Shown here: piece after piece, positions 22,985 through 35,006 of the stretch | How the letters are laid out: each line of letters opens with the position of its first letter | Position numbering within the stretch: position 1 is the first letter of the stretch | DNA from: Panicum virgatum | Taxonomy: Eukaryota; Streptophyta; Magnoliopsida; Poales; Poaceae | Reading direction: 5' to 3' | Assembly: GCF_016808335.1 (NCBI RefSeq) | Contig: NC_053148.1 | Location: forward strand, 625,001 to 689,000 | DNA: 64,000 nt | The notes under the pieces: generated by a model | What the model saw: the letters and a program-made list of their open reading frames with translations, nothing else | The model's database searches: none | What the model was told of the DNA's origin: nothing | Program-made: the position numbers and the translations under genes

Positions 22985-23755
22985 AGTATTGAATCGATCG
23001 AAGAATGACTGTCCGTTGGTCATGAACGTGTAGTTGATGGTCCTGCAGCATCTCGTCGGCTGTACCTGCCGCCCTGCCCCGTCTGCACGACGAGCGCGCC
23101 GCCGTTGTGGAGGCCCTCGAACTGGCGCACCGTCCACTTGTACCAGCGCATGAGGAAGACGCGGAGCGTGAGGCCGTGGGAGACGAGCACCACGTTCATG
23201 TTGGGGCTCCGCTCCCCGGGCGGCTGGAAGCGGCCGATGTCGATGTCGGCGCGCAGCGTCTCCCGGAAGCCGGTGATGCGGTCGTACACGTCCGCCGCCG
23301 ACTCGCCGTTGGGGAAGCGGTAGAAGAAGCGCCCGTACCGCAGCCGCGTCTCCTTCTCCACCCGCATCCGGTCGCGGTCCTGGAAGTTGCCGAAGTCCTG
23401 CTCGCGGACGCCGGCGACGCGGTGGGGCTCGAAGGCGTGCGCGATGCCGCGCAGCGTCTCCAGCGTGCGGCGGTACGGGGACACATAGAAGTAGACCTTG
23501 CAGTCGTCGTCGCCGGAGGAGGAGGAGAAGAGGTCGTCCCGGAGGCGGCGGCCGCAGAGCTCGGCGTCGCGGCGGCCCTTGGCGGTGAGGCCGATGCGCG
23601 GGTCCGGGACGCGCGTGTAGGTCACCAGCACGATCCGGCGGGGCCGAGGCGGCGGAGGCAGATCTCGCAACCGAAGCTGCAGCAGCTCCGGGAACCGCTG
23701 CTGCTCCTGACCGGCGCGGCAAGCCCAGCGTGTCCTCGCAGCACCGGCACCGCAT
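22985..23755 (-). pseudogene. Histidine-phosphatase (phosphoglycerate-mutase-like, AT74-type) pseudogene
   Basis: On the minus strand from ATG at 23755 the sequence reads MRCRCCEDTLGLPRRS. A frameshift follows near 23718, then RFPELLQLRLRDLPPPPRP, RRIVLV, YTRVPDPRIGLTAKGR, YVSPYRRTLETL, FPNGESAADVYDR and VVLVSHGLTLRVFLMRWYKW. These are the successive blocks of plant phosphoglycerate-mutase-like proteins. The family's catalytic RHGESEGN segment, expected between RIVLV and YTRVP, is missing in frame (about 12 codons). The second histidine motif (SHG) remains. After GGRYS the conserved C-terminal part is missing and another frame supplies NYTFMTNGQSFF. Three lesions make a working enzyme unlikely. 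It lies tail-to-tail with the BELL gene, with its 3' end about 140 bp away. Confidence 0.8.
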
Positions 23756-24119
23756 CAGGCGCCCCTTGCTGTTGCTCCCGGCAATGGCATGCCGCTGCCG
23801 GCCGCCATCTGTGGCGTGGCGACAGCTGCTGCTGGCTGCTGGCTGCTGCAGTGCCAACCAACCAACTCTTGCCTGTTGCCTGCCTCTTGTATGTCCTGCT
23901 GACCTGCTCCAAGAGGAAGGAATATGCATGCTATGTTCCTGCCACGCACGATACCACCTGTTTGTTAGTTAGCTTTGCCACGCTCAAGCCCAATGGGCCC
24001 TCCGCCCCTGTTGGCCCACGCACACCATGCGAGTGAAGAAGAGGCCCGTTTGGTTTAGGCAAATGCATGGTTTCACTCACATTCGGCCTCAAAACCAACC
24101 CCAGTGTATTTGTTTCAAC

Positions 24120-24120
<1 letters not shown>

Positions 24121-24150
<30 letters not shown>

Positions 24151-24190
24151 TGTATGTATGTATGTATGTATGTATGTATGTATGTATGTA
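24121..24190. repeat. (TATG)n microsatellite
   Basis: About 17 perfect TATG units between the phosphatase pseudogene and the RING-H2 gene. Confidence 0.95.
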
Positions 24191-24558
24191 GACAAATTAG
24201 AATGTGCACACTGCAACATACATATATATAGGTAGTACAAATTTAGTTGAATCATCATCCACCATGTTCTCTATATATATTCCTCAACAGTAAGTAAGAG
24301 TAAAAACACAAAATCGTTAACAAACAGGGGCCGTCCTAATATAATCTCCAGATCCCCGGCCAAAAGAGAGAAAAAGAACTTAATGACACAAGAACAATGA
24401 GCGGAGATACTTGTCTTGTATTTACTTGCCTAACCTAAATAATTAAACTTGTGTAGCTATGTACCAGGCAGCATCTACTACCTTTTGTCACTTTGTTCCG
24501 CCCTGCCGCCCTTGATGCATGCATCTTGGTGGAGAACGTAAAGAAGCAGAGCAGAGTA

Positions 24559-24972
24559 CTAGGACGGCAGGAGCAGCGGCGGCAGGATGGGCGTCCGGCA
24601 GAGCGGGCAGGTGCGGTGGCCGTGCGCGGCCCAGCGGTCGAGGCAGGCGCGGTGGAAGACGTGGCGGCACCCCCGCGCGCGGCGCACCTCGGCGGCGGCG
24701 TGGAAGTCGCCCAGGCACACGCAGCAGCCGTCGTCCGCCGGCAGCGCGGGCGGCGGCAGCGAGTCGAAGCGCACCGCCGGGGAGTGCTCATCGAGGCGCT
24801 CTGCCGCGGCGGCGTCGTCGTGGCAGTAGTAGTAGTAGTGGCGGCGGTCGGCGTGGAGGCCGGCGAGGCGGAGCAGGCAGGAGGAGAGGCGGCGCAGGTG
24901 GCCGAGCAGGAGGAGGAGGTGGAGGAGCAGCTTGGGCACCTCCGAGTACCCGACGGGGAACCCCATCAGCAT
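24559..24972 (-). CDS. RING-H2 finger E3 ubiquitin ligase, BRH1/RHA1-like
   Basis: A single-exon ORF of 137 codons on the minus strand. It starts MLMGFPVGYSEVPK and has a hydrophobic Leu-rich N-terminal segment (residues 15-38), probably membrane-associated. The RING-H2 cross-brace is complete: Cys83, Cys86, Cys102, His104, His107, Cys110, Cys122, Cys125, with Trp114 and Pro123 in the usual places. Family members act as E3 ligases that recruit an E2; BRH1 in Arabidopsis is brassinosteroid-responsive. Length and layout are normal for the group and no lesion is visible, so this is the best candidate for a functional host gene here. ATG at position 3 (MGFPVGY) may be the real start, since relatives begin there. 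Confidence 0.9.
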   Translation of the reverse strand: MLMGFPVGYSEVPKLLLHLLLLLGHLRRLSSCLLRLAGLHADRRHYYYYCHDDAAAAERLDEHSPAVRFDSLPPPALPADDGCCVCLGDFHAAAEVRRARGCRHVFHRACLDRWAAHGHRTCPLCRTPILPPLLLPS

Positions 24973-25257
24973 CTGCCTGCCTGCCTAGTTGTGCTTGTGA
25001 TTAATTGTCAAGAGCGAGAGGGCCTTGCCTTGCCTTGCCTGGCTCTGCCTTTGCCTTTTTTATAACTGTAAGAGCAAGGAAGGAGCAGAGCTGAAGAGGA
25101 GAGCAAACAGACAGGTGATTAAAGATTTAAAGTGGATGGGAGTCGCAGGATGCTGACGAAAGAGTATATGTATATATAATTGTAAAATGCTTCGTTAATT
25201 AATTTGTTCAGGATGCGCTTAGTTTTAACGGTGGAGGGTCTTAAACAATATAATCAA

Positions 25258-25590
25258 TTTGGGAGGATAACATAGTTGAGGTGCACTGTATGTGTGCTTA
25301 ATTCGTACGTTGTATACGGATTAATTAAATACAGTGCGTTCATCAGCTCGCTCCAGTACGTACATATTCCTTCAGTAATAAATGAAATGATGTACGTGGA
25401 GGACGCGATGCAAGATTATTTTGGGGGCATAACATAGTAGAGGTGTATGTGTGCTTAATTCATTGCATACAAATTAAATGCAGTGCGTTTATTAGCTCGC
25501 TCCAGTACGTATGCATACGTACGTACGTACGTACTATTCCTCCAGTAATAAACTAAATGATGTACGTGGACGACGCAATGCAAGATTATA
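25258..25590. repeat. Tandem duplication upstream of the RING-H2 gene
   Basis: Two copies of about 160 bp (from about 25261 and 25422) share ATAACATAGT.GAGGTG, GTGTGCTTAATTC, CAGTGCGTT.AT.AGCTCGC, CCAGTACGTA, CAGTAATAAA and ATGATGTACGTGGA.GACGC. They lie about 290 bp upstream of the RING-H2 start. The right copy contains an expanded ACGT run. Confidence 0.85.
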
Positions 25591-25986
25591 TATACACAGT
25601 ATACATGATAAATAGTATTGTTCAATACTAGCTCCTACCGTACGTGTACCGTGTACCCCCTGACTGCTGACTCCCTCTCTCATCAGCGCCATTCCTATCA
25701 TGTCCACGTACACCTGGCGAGCAAGCTACGGCAGGGCACGCCACAGGCAGGTGCGCTTGTCTGCCTGCCTGCCAGCCATCTCCATCAATAATATAAGCCG
25801 TGTTTAGATTTTTATCCGTAAACTTCGTAAACATAAAAAAAAATACCACATCGAATATTTTGATACATGTATGAAGTATTAAATAAAATCTATTTACAAA
25901 ACTTTTTTCTAATTAAAATGGTATTTTTTTTAAAAAATGCAAGGCGTGGTGATGATCGAGACAAAATGACACGTACGAACTGCTAG

Positions 25987-26790
<804 letters not shown>

Positions 26791-26791
26791 A

Positions 26792-27014
26792 CTCCCTCCG
26801 TTCTTAAATATATGAAATCATTAATTTTTTTTTCATTTGACTATTCGTTTTTTCTATAAACATTTATACAAATAGTCCAATCTTTAAGTTAAATTCAAGA
26901 GATAATAGACGTAAAGGTACTCATTTCACTTCATTTAACTAACTGATTAATTAAATAATATTAGTCAGAGTTAAAAAAAGTCAACGTTGTCCTATTAAAA
27001 AAGAACGGAGGGAG
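26792..27014. mobile_element. Stowaway-type (Tc1/mariner) MITE
   Basis: 223 bp with terminal inverted repeats CTCCCTCCGTTCTT / AAGAACGGAGGGAG, flanked by TA on both sides (26790-26791, 27015-27016). Non-coding. Confidence 0.95.
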
Positions 27015-27048
27015 TATATATATATATACACAGAGAGAAGGACAGGGA

Positions 27049-27050
<2 letters not shown>

Positions 27051-27120
<70 letters not shown>
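27051..27120. repeat. (AT)n microsatellite
   Basis: 35 AT units, between the Stowaway MITE and MULE 1. Confidence 0.95.
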
Positions 27121-27123
<3 letters not shown>

Positions 27124-27287
27124 TGCATGTCTTGTCCTTAATCGCGCCTGCTGGCCGGTAGCAAATAAAAAACATATTTAGATGAAGACAAACTAGTCCG
27201 GATTCCAGCAGCTAGCTGAATCTTAGCTTCATACTGCAACTCTCTCTCTCTCCCACTACATATATACACACACAGACGATTTTTTTT

Positions 27288-27921
27288 ATTTATAACCTTT
27301 TTTAATAATATTTTAAGTTTAACACGTATTGGTTTTTATTTGCAGGGCGTAGCCCGTTTGGTCGCGCCAGCCCGCATGGCGCGACAGATAGCCTTTGTCG
27401 CGCCAGTGCATGTGGCGCGACAGTGTGGCCACGCTGGCGGCCCAAGCCAGCGCAGCGCCGCGACGGCGATGACGTGGCCCTCCCTGTGGGCTGGCGCGAC
27501 AAGGCCAATGTCCTGGGCCCGCGCCGGCCTCCTCTCCCCCACCCTCCCTTTCTTTCCCTCACTCCTCCCCGACCAGAGCTCGTCCAGGGTCGCCGGCGGC
27601 CGCCGCCACCCCCCAGATCCCCCCCCCCCCAAAATCGGATTTTTGAGGGGGAAAAGTACGTGGAATCGTTCCCCACCCTTCCCCGAAAGTATTGTCCCTA
27701 ATATCTTATCGTTTAACCGTGTGCATTAGTAGTTATTGGTGGTTATTTTGATTAGGGTTAGGTTCTTGAAATGAGAAATGACGGTGTTGTTGATAGTTTT
27801 CTCATGATTAGGATTTTAGATGATACTTAGATGGTACTCTGCTATCGATTTGGACGTGAGGTAGTACGTGCATGCATCGATTAATATGATTTCTAGGATT
27901 GAGTGGTGGGATGTTAATATG
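27288..27921 (+). repeat. Left TIR of MULE 1
   Basis: It starts near ATTTATAACC and is the inverted counterpart of 34064-34739. The outer part holds a TTTGCAGGG.GTAGCCCG segment and several TCGCGCCA...TGGCGCGA hairpins; the inner part holds a C-rich CCCCACCCTTCCCC segment. It probably supplies the promoter and 5' UTR of the GRF gene. Confidence 0.85.
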
Positions 27922-28083
27922 AGTTACATGTAATTTTATTCCATAGTTTTAGGAATGTACATATTATATTTTGAGCGCTGGTATATTGTGCTTAATTAGT
28001 ATATACTTTATTTCCATAATTATTTTGTTTTTGTTTCCATAAGTTTTTTTATTTCACATGGCAATTGAATTTATGTATCTGCA

Positions 28084-29600
28084 GTGCACATGGCAATGAG
28101 CGATGCCCGGTACAAGCTGCTTGGTGGTGGACAGTACCCATCCGAGTGTGATGAGGATGCCCCAGTCCCTCCTGCCCTTCCAGTTCCAGTCTGTCGTTGT
28201 GAACCGGGCAATCAGCTGGTAGAGGTGAAGCAATTGAGGCATCCCAAGACGGCCGGTAGAGCATTCTACATATGCAAGTGGAATGATTCATTGAATCTTT
28301 GCCACTGCTTTTTCTTTCAGTGGATCGATGGTCCGGATAAGTTCGATCCTAGAATTTGGCTGTTCCCTTATTATCGGTCAGAGTCGTTGGCGTACAATGA
28401 ATTTAGACGATGGGTCCCTCCCCCACCAAATCCACCACCTATGACAGAGGAAGAGAAGCAAGAAGCTGCTATATATCGTGTGAACAATCCTCCCAAATGT
28501 CATTGCGGTGTTCGTGCCAAACTTCAAAGGCCTAATATTGGTGTCCCTCCAAAGTTCACTCCTTTTTTAGATGCTCGCTAAAGACTAGAGCAAGTGTCAT
28601 GTACCGTAGCATTGATTTTTTAATTTTGCTGTAATTATGTGGCTAATGTTATGTGTCATGCAGAATGGATGGCCGGCATGTGACTTCAATGAGTATATTT
28701 ATGGTCCTAGATCTCATTGGCCGACAGAAGAGGAAGTGCGAGAATTTGAGAGTGGGAAGAAGCCATGGCCATGTACAACTACTCCTAGTCTTCGATGCAA
28801 GTGTGGTATTCTGGCCACAAAAGGCGTAGTTCCTTCTGAGCTTGGCTACGGATATTACTGTGGCAATAGCTACGGAGAGTATTGGGTTCGTATATTAACC
28901 ACAAAGTTGAAACTCCTTATGATTCTGTCATTGTGCTAGTATTTGGTATATTAACATTTCTGAATGTTTGGCTCTCAATAATTTTTCAGGAGGGAAGGAC
29001 ATGTGTTTGGGAGTGGTTCGAAGGCCGGTATGAGCTAATGTTGCAATTGGGCAGAACAAAAGAGCCTTGGAAATCTCGAGACCCTTAAAATAGAAAACTG
29101 AAGATAAGGAAGGATTACCAAGTTACTTTGCCCCTTGAGTCATTTCTGTCAGGGCCTGTACTCCAAAACCTATGGCGTGAGTATGGAAAGAATGCAGCAG
29201 AAAAGGCGACTCTTGAGGATTGCATTGTTTATTGGAGGAGGAACCGAATCAAGTACCCACGGCCCCTCACAGATAGGGAGGTTCTGGCAAATTATGAGAA
29301 GTAGGAGGAGATGGAGAGGCAGAGGTTAAGGGAGTAAAGAGCAAAGAAAGATTTTACTGTTGATCCGGAAGCTAAATACCGAAAGGGTTCATGGGAAGAA
29401 TATTTTCAGAAATTAGAGGCTAACAAGAGGATGGAAGAAATGGAAAAAATGGAGGATTTAGCTCAGGAGGCTCAGATGGAGGCAATGCAGGCCCTAGTTG
29501 CCGATCTGCCACACAAGGTGCCCAACGTTGAGAACGATGTGTCATCCGCGAGCACGGAGGTTTTGGGTGTTAGAACTCATGTGGTTGTCGTATGTTTATG
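28084..29600 (+). pseudogene. GRF-type zinc-finger gene of MULE 1 (mudrB-position), broken
   Basis: An acceptor TCTGCAG at 28079-28084 precedes MAMSDARYKLLGGG. The first block has a Cys cluster (PVCRCEPGN...FYICKWND...CHCFFFQWID), then PPKCHCGVRAKLQ. It stops at 28579. A second block after a GTCATGCAG acceptor (28664) has NGWPACDFNEYIYG and CKCGILATKGVV...GYYCGNSYGEYW. A third, after TTTTTCAG (28989), has EGRTCVWEWFEGR and a long charged helix to about 29560. CxCG...C...W spacing is typical of GRF zinc fingers, which bind nucleic acid. In-frame stops at 29086, 29302 and 29335 show decay. Its position opposite the transposase suggests an element-encoded accessory gene; function unknown. Confidence 0.7.
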
Positions 29601-30177
29601 AGACTTTATTTGTAGTTTCGAACATTGTATGGTTATGAAATTAGGAATTTATTTAGTTTGTATCAAGTGCAATTTAATGATGGGTCATCTCCATTATTGA
29701 ACAACTGTTTTAGATTACAATCGCAACTACAGATGCAAAAATTATTGTGGCATGACCCGCGTGTAAAGTTATAAATATTTTTTTTGAAAATGAATGCCAA
29801 AGCACGTTGAATTTGAAAGTGGAAATATTTTAGATCTTTTGAATATTGAGTTTTTTTAAGTATATCTTCTATTAAAATTTGGAAAATTATGCAAGAGAAA
29901 TAGAAAATAGAATTGAATTGTGTTAGCTGTGCATGAAAGTTATAGATTTCAGAATTTAATATTTGTTGGTTTTGAAGTTTTGAGCGACGTCCATGCTCAA
30001 TGTTTTTTAATTAGAATATGTTTCGGTGTCCAAATCATAAGTGCAACAGATGTCGATAAGCATTTATGCGAACAAATTACGAAAATTCTTTGAATTTGAA
30101 ATCTTGTTGTAGATAGCATGCAGCGAGAGGGAGCAGCAAGGCAAAGCAGCAAGGTTGTTAGCTGGCCGAATTCTGTG

Positions 30178-30352
30178 CTTGTCGCGCCACTCCGGGTGGC
30201 GCTACAAAGCTACTCTGTCGCGCCATTGGGAGTGGCGCGACCAAAGGGACCTGCCACACCACCAAGTGAAAAAATACAGTCTTTACTGGGCTTGGGTACA
30301 CAATGGCGCGACAGCGGGCATCTGTCGCGCCAGTGGTGTTGGCGCGACAAGC
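30178..30352. repeat. Central cluster of TCGCGCCA / TGGCGCGA hairpins
   Basis: Three hairpin-forming pairs lie between the two convergent genes: GTCGCGCCACTCCGGGTGGCGC at about 30180, GTCGCGCCATTGGGAGTGGCGCGAC at about 30218 (palindromic arms), and GTCGCGCCAG...TTGGCGCGAC at about 30325. The same 8-bp words recur in both TIRs. Confidence 0.85.
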
Positions 30353-30616
30353 CTACTCTTTAGGGTTTTAGGATTGGCCTTTAGGATTATTACTTCAGAG
30401 ATTCTTTTAGGATTTTAAAAGGAGGGAATCCTTGGAATTTAAAAAATGCAACTCAAGTTTGAAATTAAAATAATTGTGAGACAACATATTTATTTTTAAT
30501 ACAAATTTTGTAGTATGAATGAATTATTTTGACACTCTATGATGTACATCAAAGAATAAACAAAGCCGCCACGTGGCTGGCCGGCCTCACTCTATTTGTT
30601 TAGAGTTAGAAATATT

Positions 30617-32912
30617 TTATACCATGAATATATAAATGATCTCTTTGATTCTACAAAATCTATGGCACCTGGAGCAACAGTTATGGCTCCTGTCCTCATC
30701 GAAATCACCGGTGCCATAGTCCGCACTAGCCCGACCTTGCGACTCGTCCATGTCACCTTTGAGCCTTTTCTTCCGCCTCCTTTCTTTTTTAGGTTTCAAC
30801 AGCGACGCATCCGGCACGTACTCTAGTCCCTTGTACTCGGGCCATTGGGACGGATCGAGATAAGTCTCAAAACTAGACTCCCATATGTTGATTGTGTTCA
30901 ACCGAGCGTAGTACGGGCTCAAATAAGTGGGGCTTTTGAAACAAAGTCCTCGAGCTCTACATGCCGTTATTAGGTGCGAGCATGGAAGGTGTAACAGCTG
31001 TGGTGTCATGCAAGTGCACTCGCCAGATCTGAGGTCCACTTTGTAATGGCGTCCTCCATGACTCTCTCCTCCTATATTTGTACCACCTGCACCTCTAACA
31101 CTATAAATCATTCTTTCACGGCCATAAGGCGCTGCAAGTTGGTTCACCGATCTATCCTCAGCATCCTTCAGGTGTTCCTCCGCTATCAGTCCCCATTGTC
31201 CACCCTTATCCCACAAACTCCTGCCTTTACCCCATCTATCGATGAAGTACTCGTTCAACTTCTCGAAGGAGTACTCTACAATGCCTGCAACAGGTCTTGA
31301 CCGAATACCCCTAAAAATATTATTTAATGACTCAGCATTGTTCGTGGTCATGATACCATACCGCTTCCCCCCTTCATCATAAGCAAGAGCTCATTTATCC
31401 TTGTCCACCATCTCGCCTTTCAGCCACTCCTTGGCCATGTCATTCATTTCTTTTTCTAAATCAGCAAGTTTTTCTTCAAAAGCTTTCTCTGTGCGCACTG
31501 AACACAATAACTTTAGTTTCCCAATTAGTTCCTTCTTTTTCTGACGCCTCCACATGTTTGCTGCAAAATGTCGCATACACCACCTATGCACAAGAGGGGG
31601 AAATCCATCCATGTGCTCTTTAACACAGTTTAAGAGGCCATGGTGCCGGTCAGAGATCATACAAACTTGTCTGGAGGGACCCAAGACATACTGCCGCACC
31701 AGCTTCATGTACCAGGACCAGCTGTCGTTGTTTTCTCCTTCGGTCAAAGCAAATGCTAACAGAACTAGTTGCCTCTCTAGATCCACAGCAACTGCCATCA
31801 TTAGTGTCCCCTTATATTTACCCGTCAAGAATGTGGCATCCACGAGGATCACAGGTCGACAATGCTGGAATGATTCAGCACACTGGGGAAAGCACCAGAA
31901 CACCCTTTGTAAAACATGTTTGTACACTCCATTGTGAGGAAGCATCATGTTTCCCGTGTGTATGAACCATGTAATCCCTGGATTGTATAGGGACATGTCT
32001 GTAAGACTCTGGGCACCCTTGCATATGACTCAACCAATCTCCCCAGCAAAGAGCTATAGCATGCTATTTTGCACGCCAAGCTTTCGAGTACTTCACCCTG
32101 TAAGAACACATGCCAAAAATTGAATCCATAAGCGAAGGAACGGATGTGTCGCTGTCCTTCCGAACAATACCAAGAATGTGATGTGCTAGGTAACGTGCCG
32201 TGCACTGTGCGTGAACTTGCTTGGGTCTGGAGGATGCACATGTGTGTGGCTGTCTTACTTTGGTGATTTTCCACTGACCCGTGCCCCTAACAATTCGTGC
32301 TCATACACCCCATAGGCACCCCTGCTTGCATAGCACATCGTATCGTACGCTCTTGTCCGAATGAACCACATAAAATGGACGATGATGACGCACTGCATAA
32401 TCAGCTAACAAAAACTGCAACTCTGGAAGTGAATTGAACTTCATGCCCTTGCGAATCTCTGGACTGTCACTATCAATTACAGACTCGCTTTCAAAGACAT
32501 ATGAGTCACAAATTGCTCTATGGATCCTACTAAGATCCTTATCATTTGAAACCGCCGGAACTTCAACGTGGGCTAGCTTCATTATGCGCAACTCTTCAGC
32601 GGTATAACTAAATCGTGCCTCAGCATTATTAACAGCTCAACCCATTGCCCCATCCCTACACTCCTCATCACCACTTATTTCCTCATGACTAGGGCTGGAT
32701 CCGTCGCCATCATCATTTTCCTGCTCTGCTTGGGGTGCCCTAGCATTACCCTCCGGTTCTTCTTCCCTAGTGCCTTCATTATCGTCCTCATCATCACTAC
32801 TATCGTATTCATTGTCCTCTGAACCTAAAGAAACATCATCATCCTCTCCAGCACCCCTCTCATCCTCCTCCTCGAAGGTACCACTGTCGAAATGATCGCA
32901 AGCGACGGCCAT
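30617..32912 (-). pseudogene. MULE transposase pseudogene of MULE 1
   Basis: Reading leftwards: an acidic Asp/Glu-rich segment (32912-32637), a MuDR N-terminal region (FNSLPELQFLLADYAV, YDVLCKQGC), the QPHTC...QCTARYL block, the DDE core with DATFLTGKYKGTL (first Asp), CMISDRHHGLL (second Asp) and TTNNAESLNN (Glu), then a SWIM zinc finger (CTCMTPQLLHLPCSH) and a Lys/Arg-rich tail. Lesions: TGA at 31391-31393 where Trp is expected, another stop at about 32305, TAG after KAWRAK near 32067 and a frameshift near 32010. In Mutator elements this enzyme cuts the TIRs. It cannot be expressed whole here. Confidence 0.9.
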
Positions 32913-33383
32913 ATCATAATCCGCAACAAATTCACTAGGACAAGTGAGATTTGGGACATCTTCTACAACAGTTGACTCTTGAGTTATATTCTCAATACGA
33001 AATGGAATTCATCTACTATCCCAACTTGTTCTTCTAATCTTGTTCTACGGGTTATTTCAACAACCACCTCTAAACAAACCACATTTGCACGAGCTACTAT
33101 ATCCTTGTACTTTCTCCAATGCATCTCAGATTCCAATGTCATCAAAACATAATGTGCTCTAGCTTTACCACAATCAAATCTACCTCTTAGAGATATTTCA
33201 TCAATTCCATATGAATGTTTTGAAACCACCCGGTCTACCAAATCCTTTAACAATGGAGTACTATCGAACAGTTCGATATCCTATACCATATTCTCAAACT
33301 CTCCAGTTTCCTTAACCATACCACCATGAAAAACCCGAACTAATTCGTCCATCTACAAAAAAAAATCGGAGTACCTTCATCAC

Positions 33384-34090
33384 TTATACAAAGAAATGAA
33401 CTACAAAAACAATTCTTCACGATGACTAGTATCCATGAGTGAAACCCATATTAACATCCCCACTACTCAATCCAACTTTGACCGAATTCATAATATATTC
33501 ACATATAGATGTCTCAAAATCTAGACTACCAAATATATGTCTCAAAATATATTCCATAATAGATTCAATGAAACAAATTTGGTATTGTAGATGCTATTAT
33601 ATCTTTCCTATAAATTTGGTCAAAGTTAGATAAGTTTGATTTAGGACAAACCTAATATGATGTGTAAAAAAAATGGAGGGATGATAAGTAAATAACCATC
33701 CATTATTAGCTAAGACTTTGATAGATGTTATAATCTAATAACCCTACTTTTGCCTAGCAACCATTGGATCTTGAAACAATATTACGAGTATTACATCACA
33801 TGAGCTTGCACCTTATCCTAAGAACAACTACATGGATCTTGAACCAACCATGACAAGATGATCAGATTTTTACGAACCTGACTGCAAATTTAATAAGCTC
33901 AACTCCAAAGGAGTACAAGTAATTGTTTCTCTCTCAAAACTCTACTTGTCCTCATACTAGGATTTGGAGCAGGTAGCAATGCTAATAGATGGCTGTGGTA
34001 ACACCAATCTAGATGAACTACAAAAACAATTCTTTATTGTGCCTAGTATCCATGAGTGAAAGCCATATTAACATCCCAACTACTCAATCC
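33384..34090. repeat. Direct duplication near the right TIR of MULE 1
   Basis: About 80 bp (GAACTACAAAAACAATTCTT ... CTACTCAATCC) occurs at about 33400-33472 and again at about 34017-34090, giving two copies of the inner TIR edge about 615 bp apart. The spacer includes an old Stowaway-like fragment (33540-33680) and no gene. Confidence 0.75.
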
Positions 34091-34739
34091 TAGAAATCAT
34101 ATTAATCGATGCATGCACGTACTACCTCATGTCCAAATCGAGAGCAGAGTACCATCTACGCATCATCTAAAGCCCTAATCATGAGAAAACTATCAACTAC
34201 GACATGATTTTTCAAATCAACAACCAAACCCTAATCACCAAGAATCCCCAATATCTACAAATGTGCACGGTTAAAGGAGGAAAAAATGGGAGCAATACCT
34301 TCGGGGAAGGGTGGGGAACGTTTCCCCCAACTTTTCTCCCCCCATAAGGCCGGATTTGGGGGGATCGGGGGGGGGTGCGGCAGCCGGCGGCGACCCCTGG
34401 ACGAGCTCTGGTCGGGGAGGAGTGAGGGAAAGAAAAGAAGGGTGGGGGAGAGGAGGCCGGCGCGGGCCCAGGACATTGGCCTTGTCGCGCCAGCCCGCAT
34501 GGCGCGACAGGCTTGTCGCACCAGTGCATGTGGCGCGACAGGGAGGGCCACGTCATCGCCGTCGCGGCGCTGCGCTGACTCGGGCCGCTAGCGTGGCCAC
34601 ACTGTCGCGCCACATGCACTGGCGCGATAAAAGCTATCTGTCGCGCCATGCGGGCTGGCGCGACCAAACGGGCTACTCCCTGCAAATAAAAACCAATACG
34701 GGTTAAACTTAAAATATTATTAAAAAAAGGTTAAAAATA
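34064..34739 (-). repeat. Right TIR of MULE 1
   Basis: Inverted partner of 27288-27921; the outer 250 bp are nearly identical apart from small indels in the hairpin block. It lies upstream of the transposase gene and probably carries its promoter. Confidence 0.85.
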
Positions 34740-35006
34740 CGCATAGCAGTATTTACTATCGAAATGCAACACATATACAGAATTCTCGAGATAATATATA
34801 AGGCATATGCCTAGTACTGAATAATTAGGCAATTGCATAATTAAATTTCAAAATAAATAAATCATGAACAACTCTATCGTACTAGCAACAGCATAACGCC
34901 ACCGCTCCCGCTCCCCTGCCCGCCAGGGCCATGGCTGGGCGAATCCGCGGGCAGGTGGGTGGGCTGCTACCTCCGCCTCGCCGGAAGCCCGTGAGGAGCA
35001 CGCCAA

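Larger units (their letters stand above)
27288..34739 (-). mobile_element. Mutator-like element with long TIRs (MULE 1), degenerate
   Basis: Two inverted arms of about 650 bp (27288-27921 and 34064-34739) bound 7.45 kb. Inside are a minus-strand MULE transposase pseudogene (30.6-32.9 kb) and a plus-strand GRF zinc-finger pseudogene (28.1-29.6 kb), transcribed towards each other as mudrA and mudrB are in maize MuDR. A block of TCGCGCCA/TGGCGCGA hairpin motifs lies between the genes, and the same motifs fill the TIRs. I see no clear 9-bp TSD, so the outermost few bases are uncertain. Stops in both genes make it non-autonomous now. Confidence 0.85.

Noticed and set aside
23107..24036. 309-codon plus-strand ORF
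   Set aside because: Antisense shadow of the histidine-phosphatase pseudogene; the minus strand shows the family motifs.
24493..25065. 190-codon plus-strand ORF
   Set aside because: Antisense shadow of the RING-H2 gene.
27340..27440. tRNA or snoRNA gene suggested by the GC-rich hairpins
   Set aside because: The arms are one repeated 8-bp motif; no cloverleaf, A/B box or C/D box is seen.
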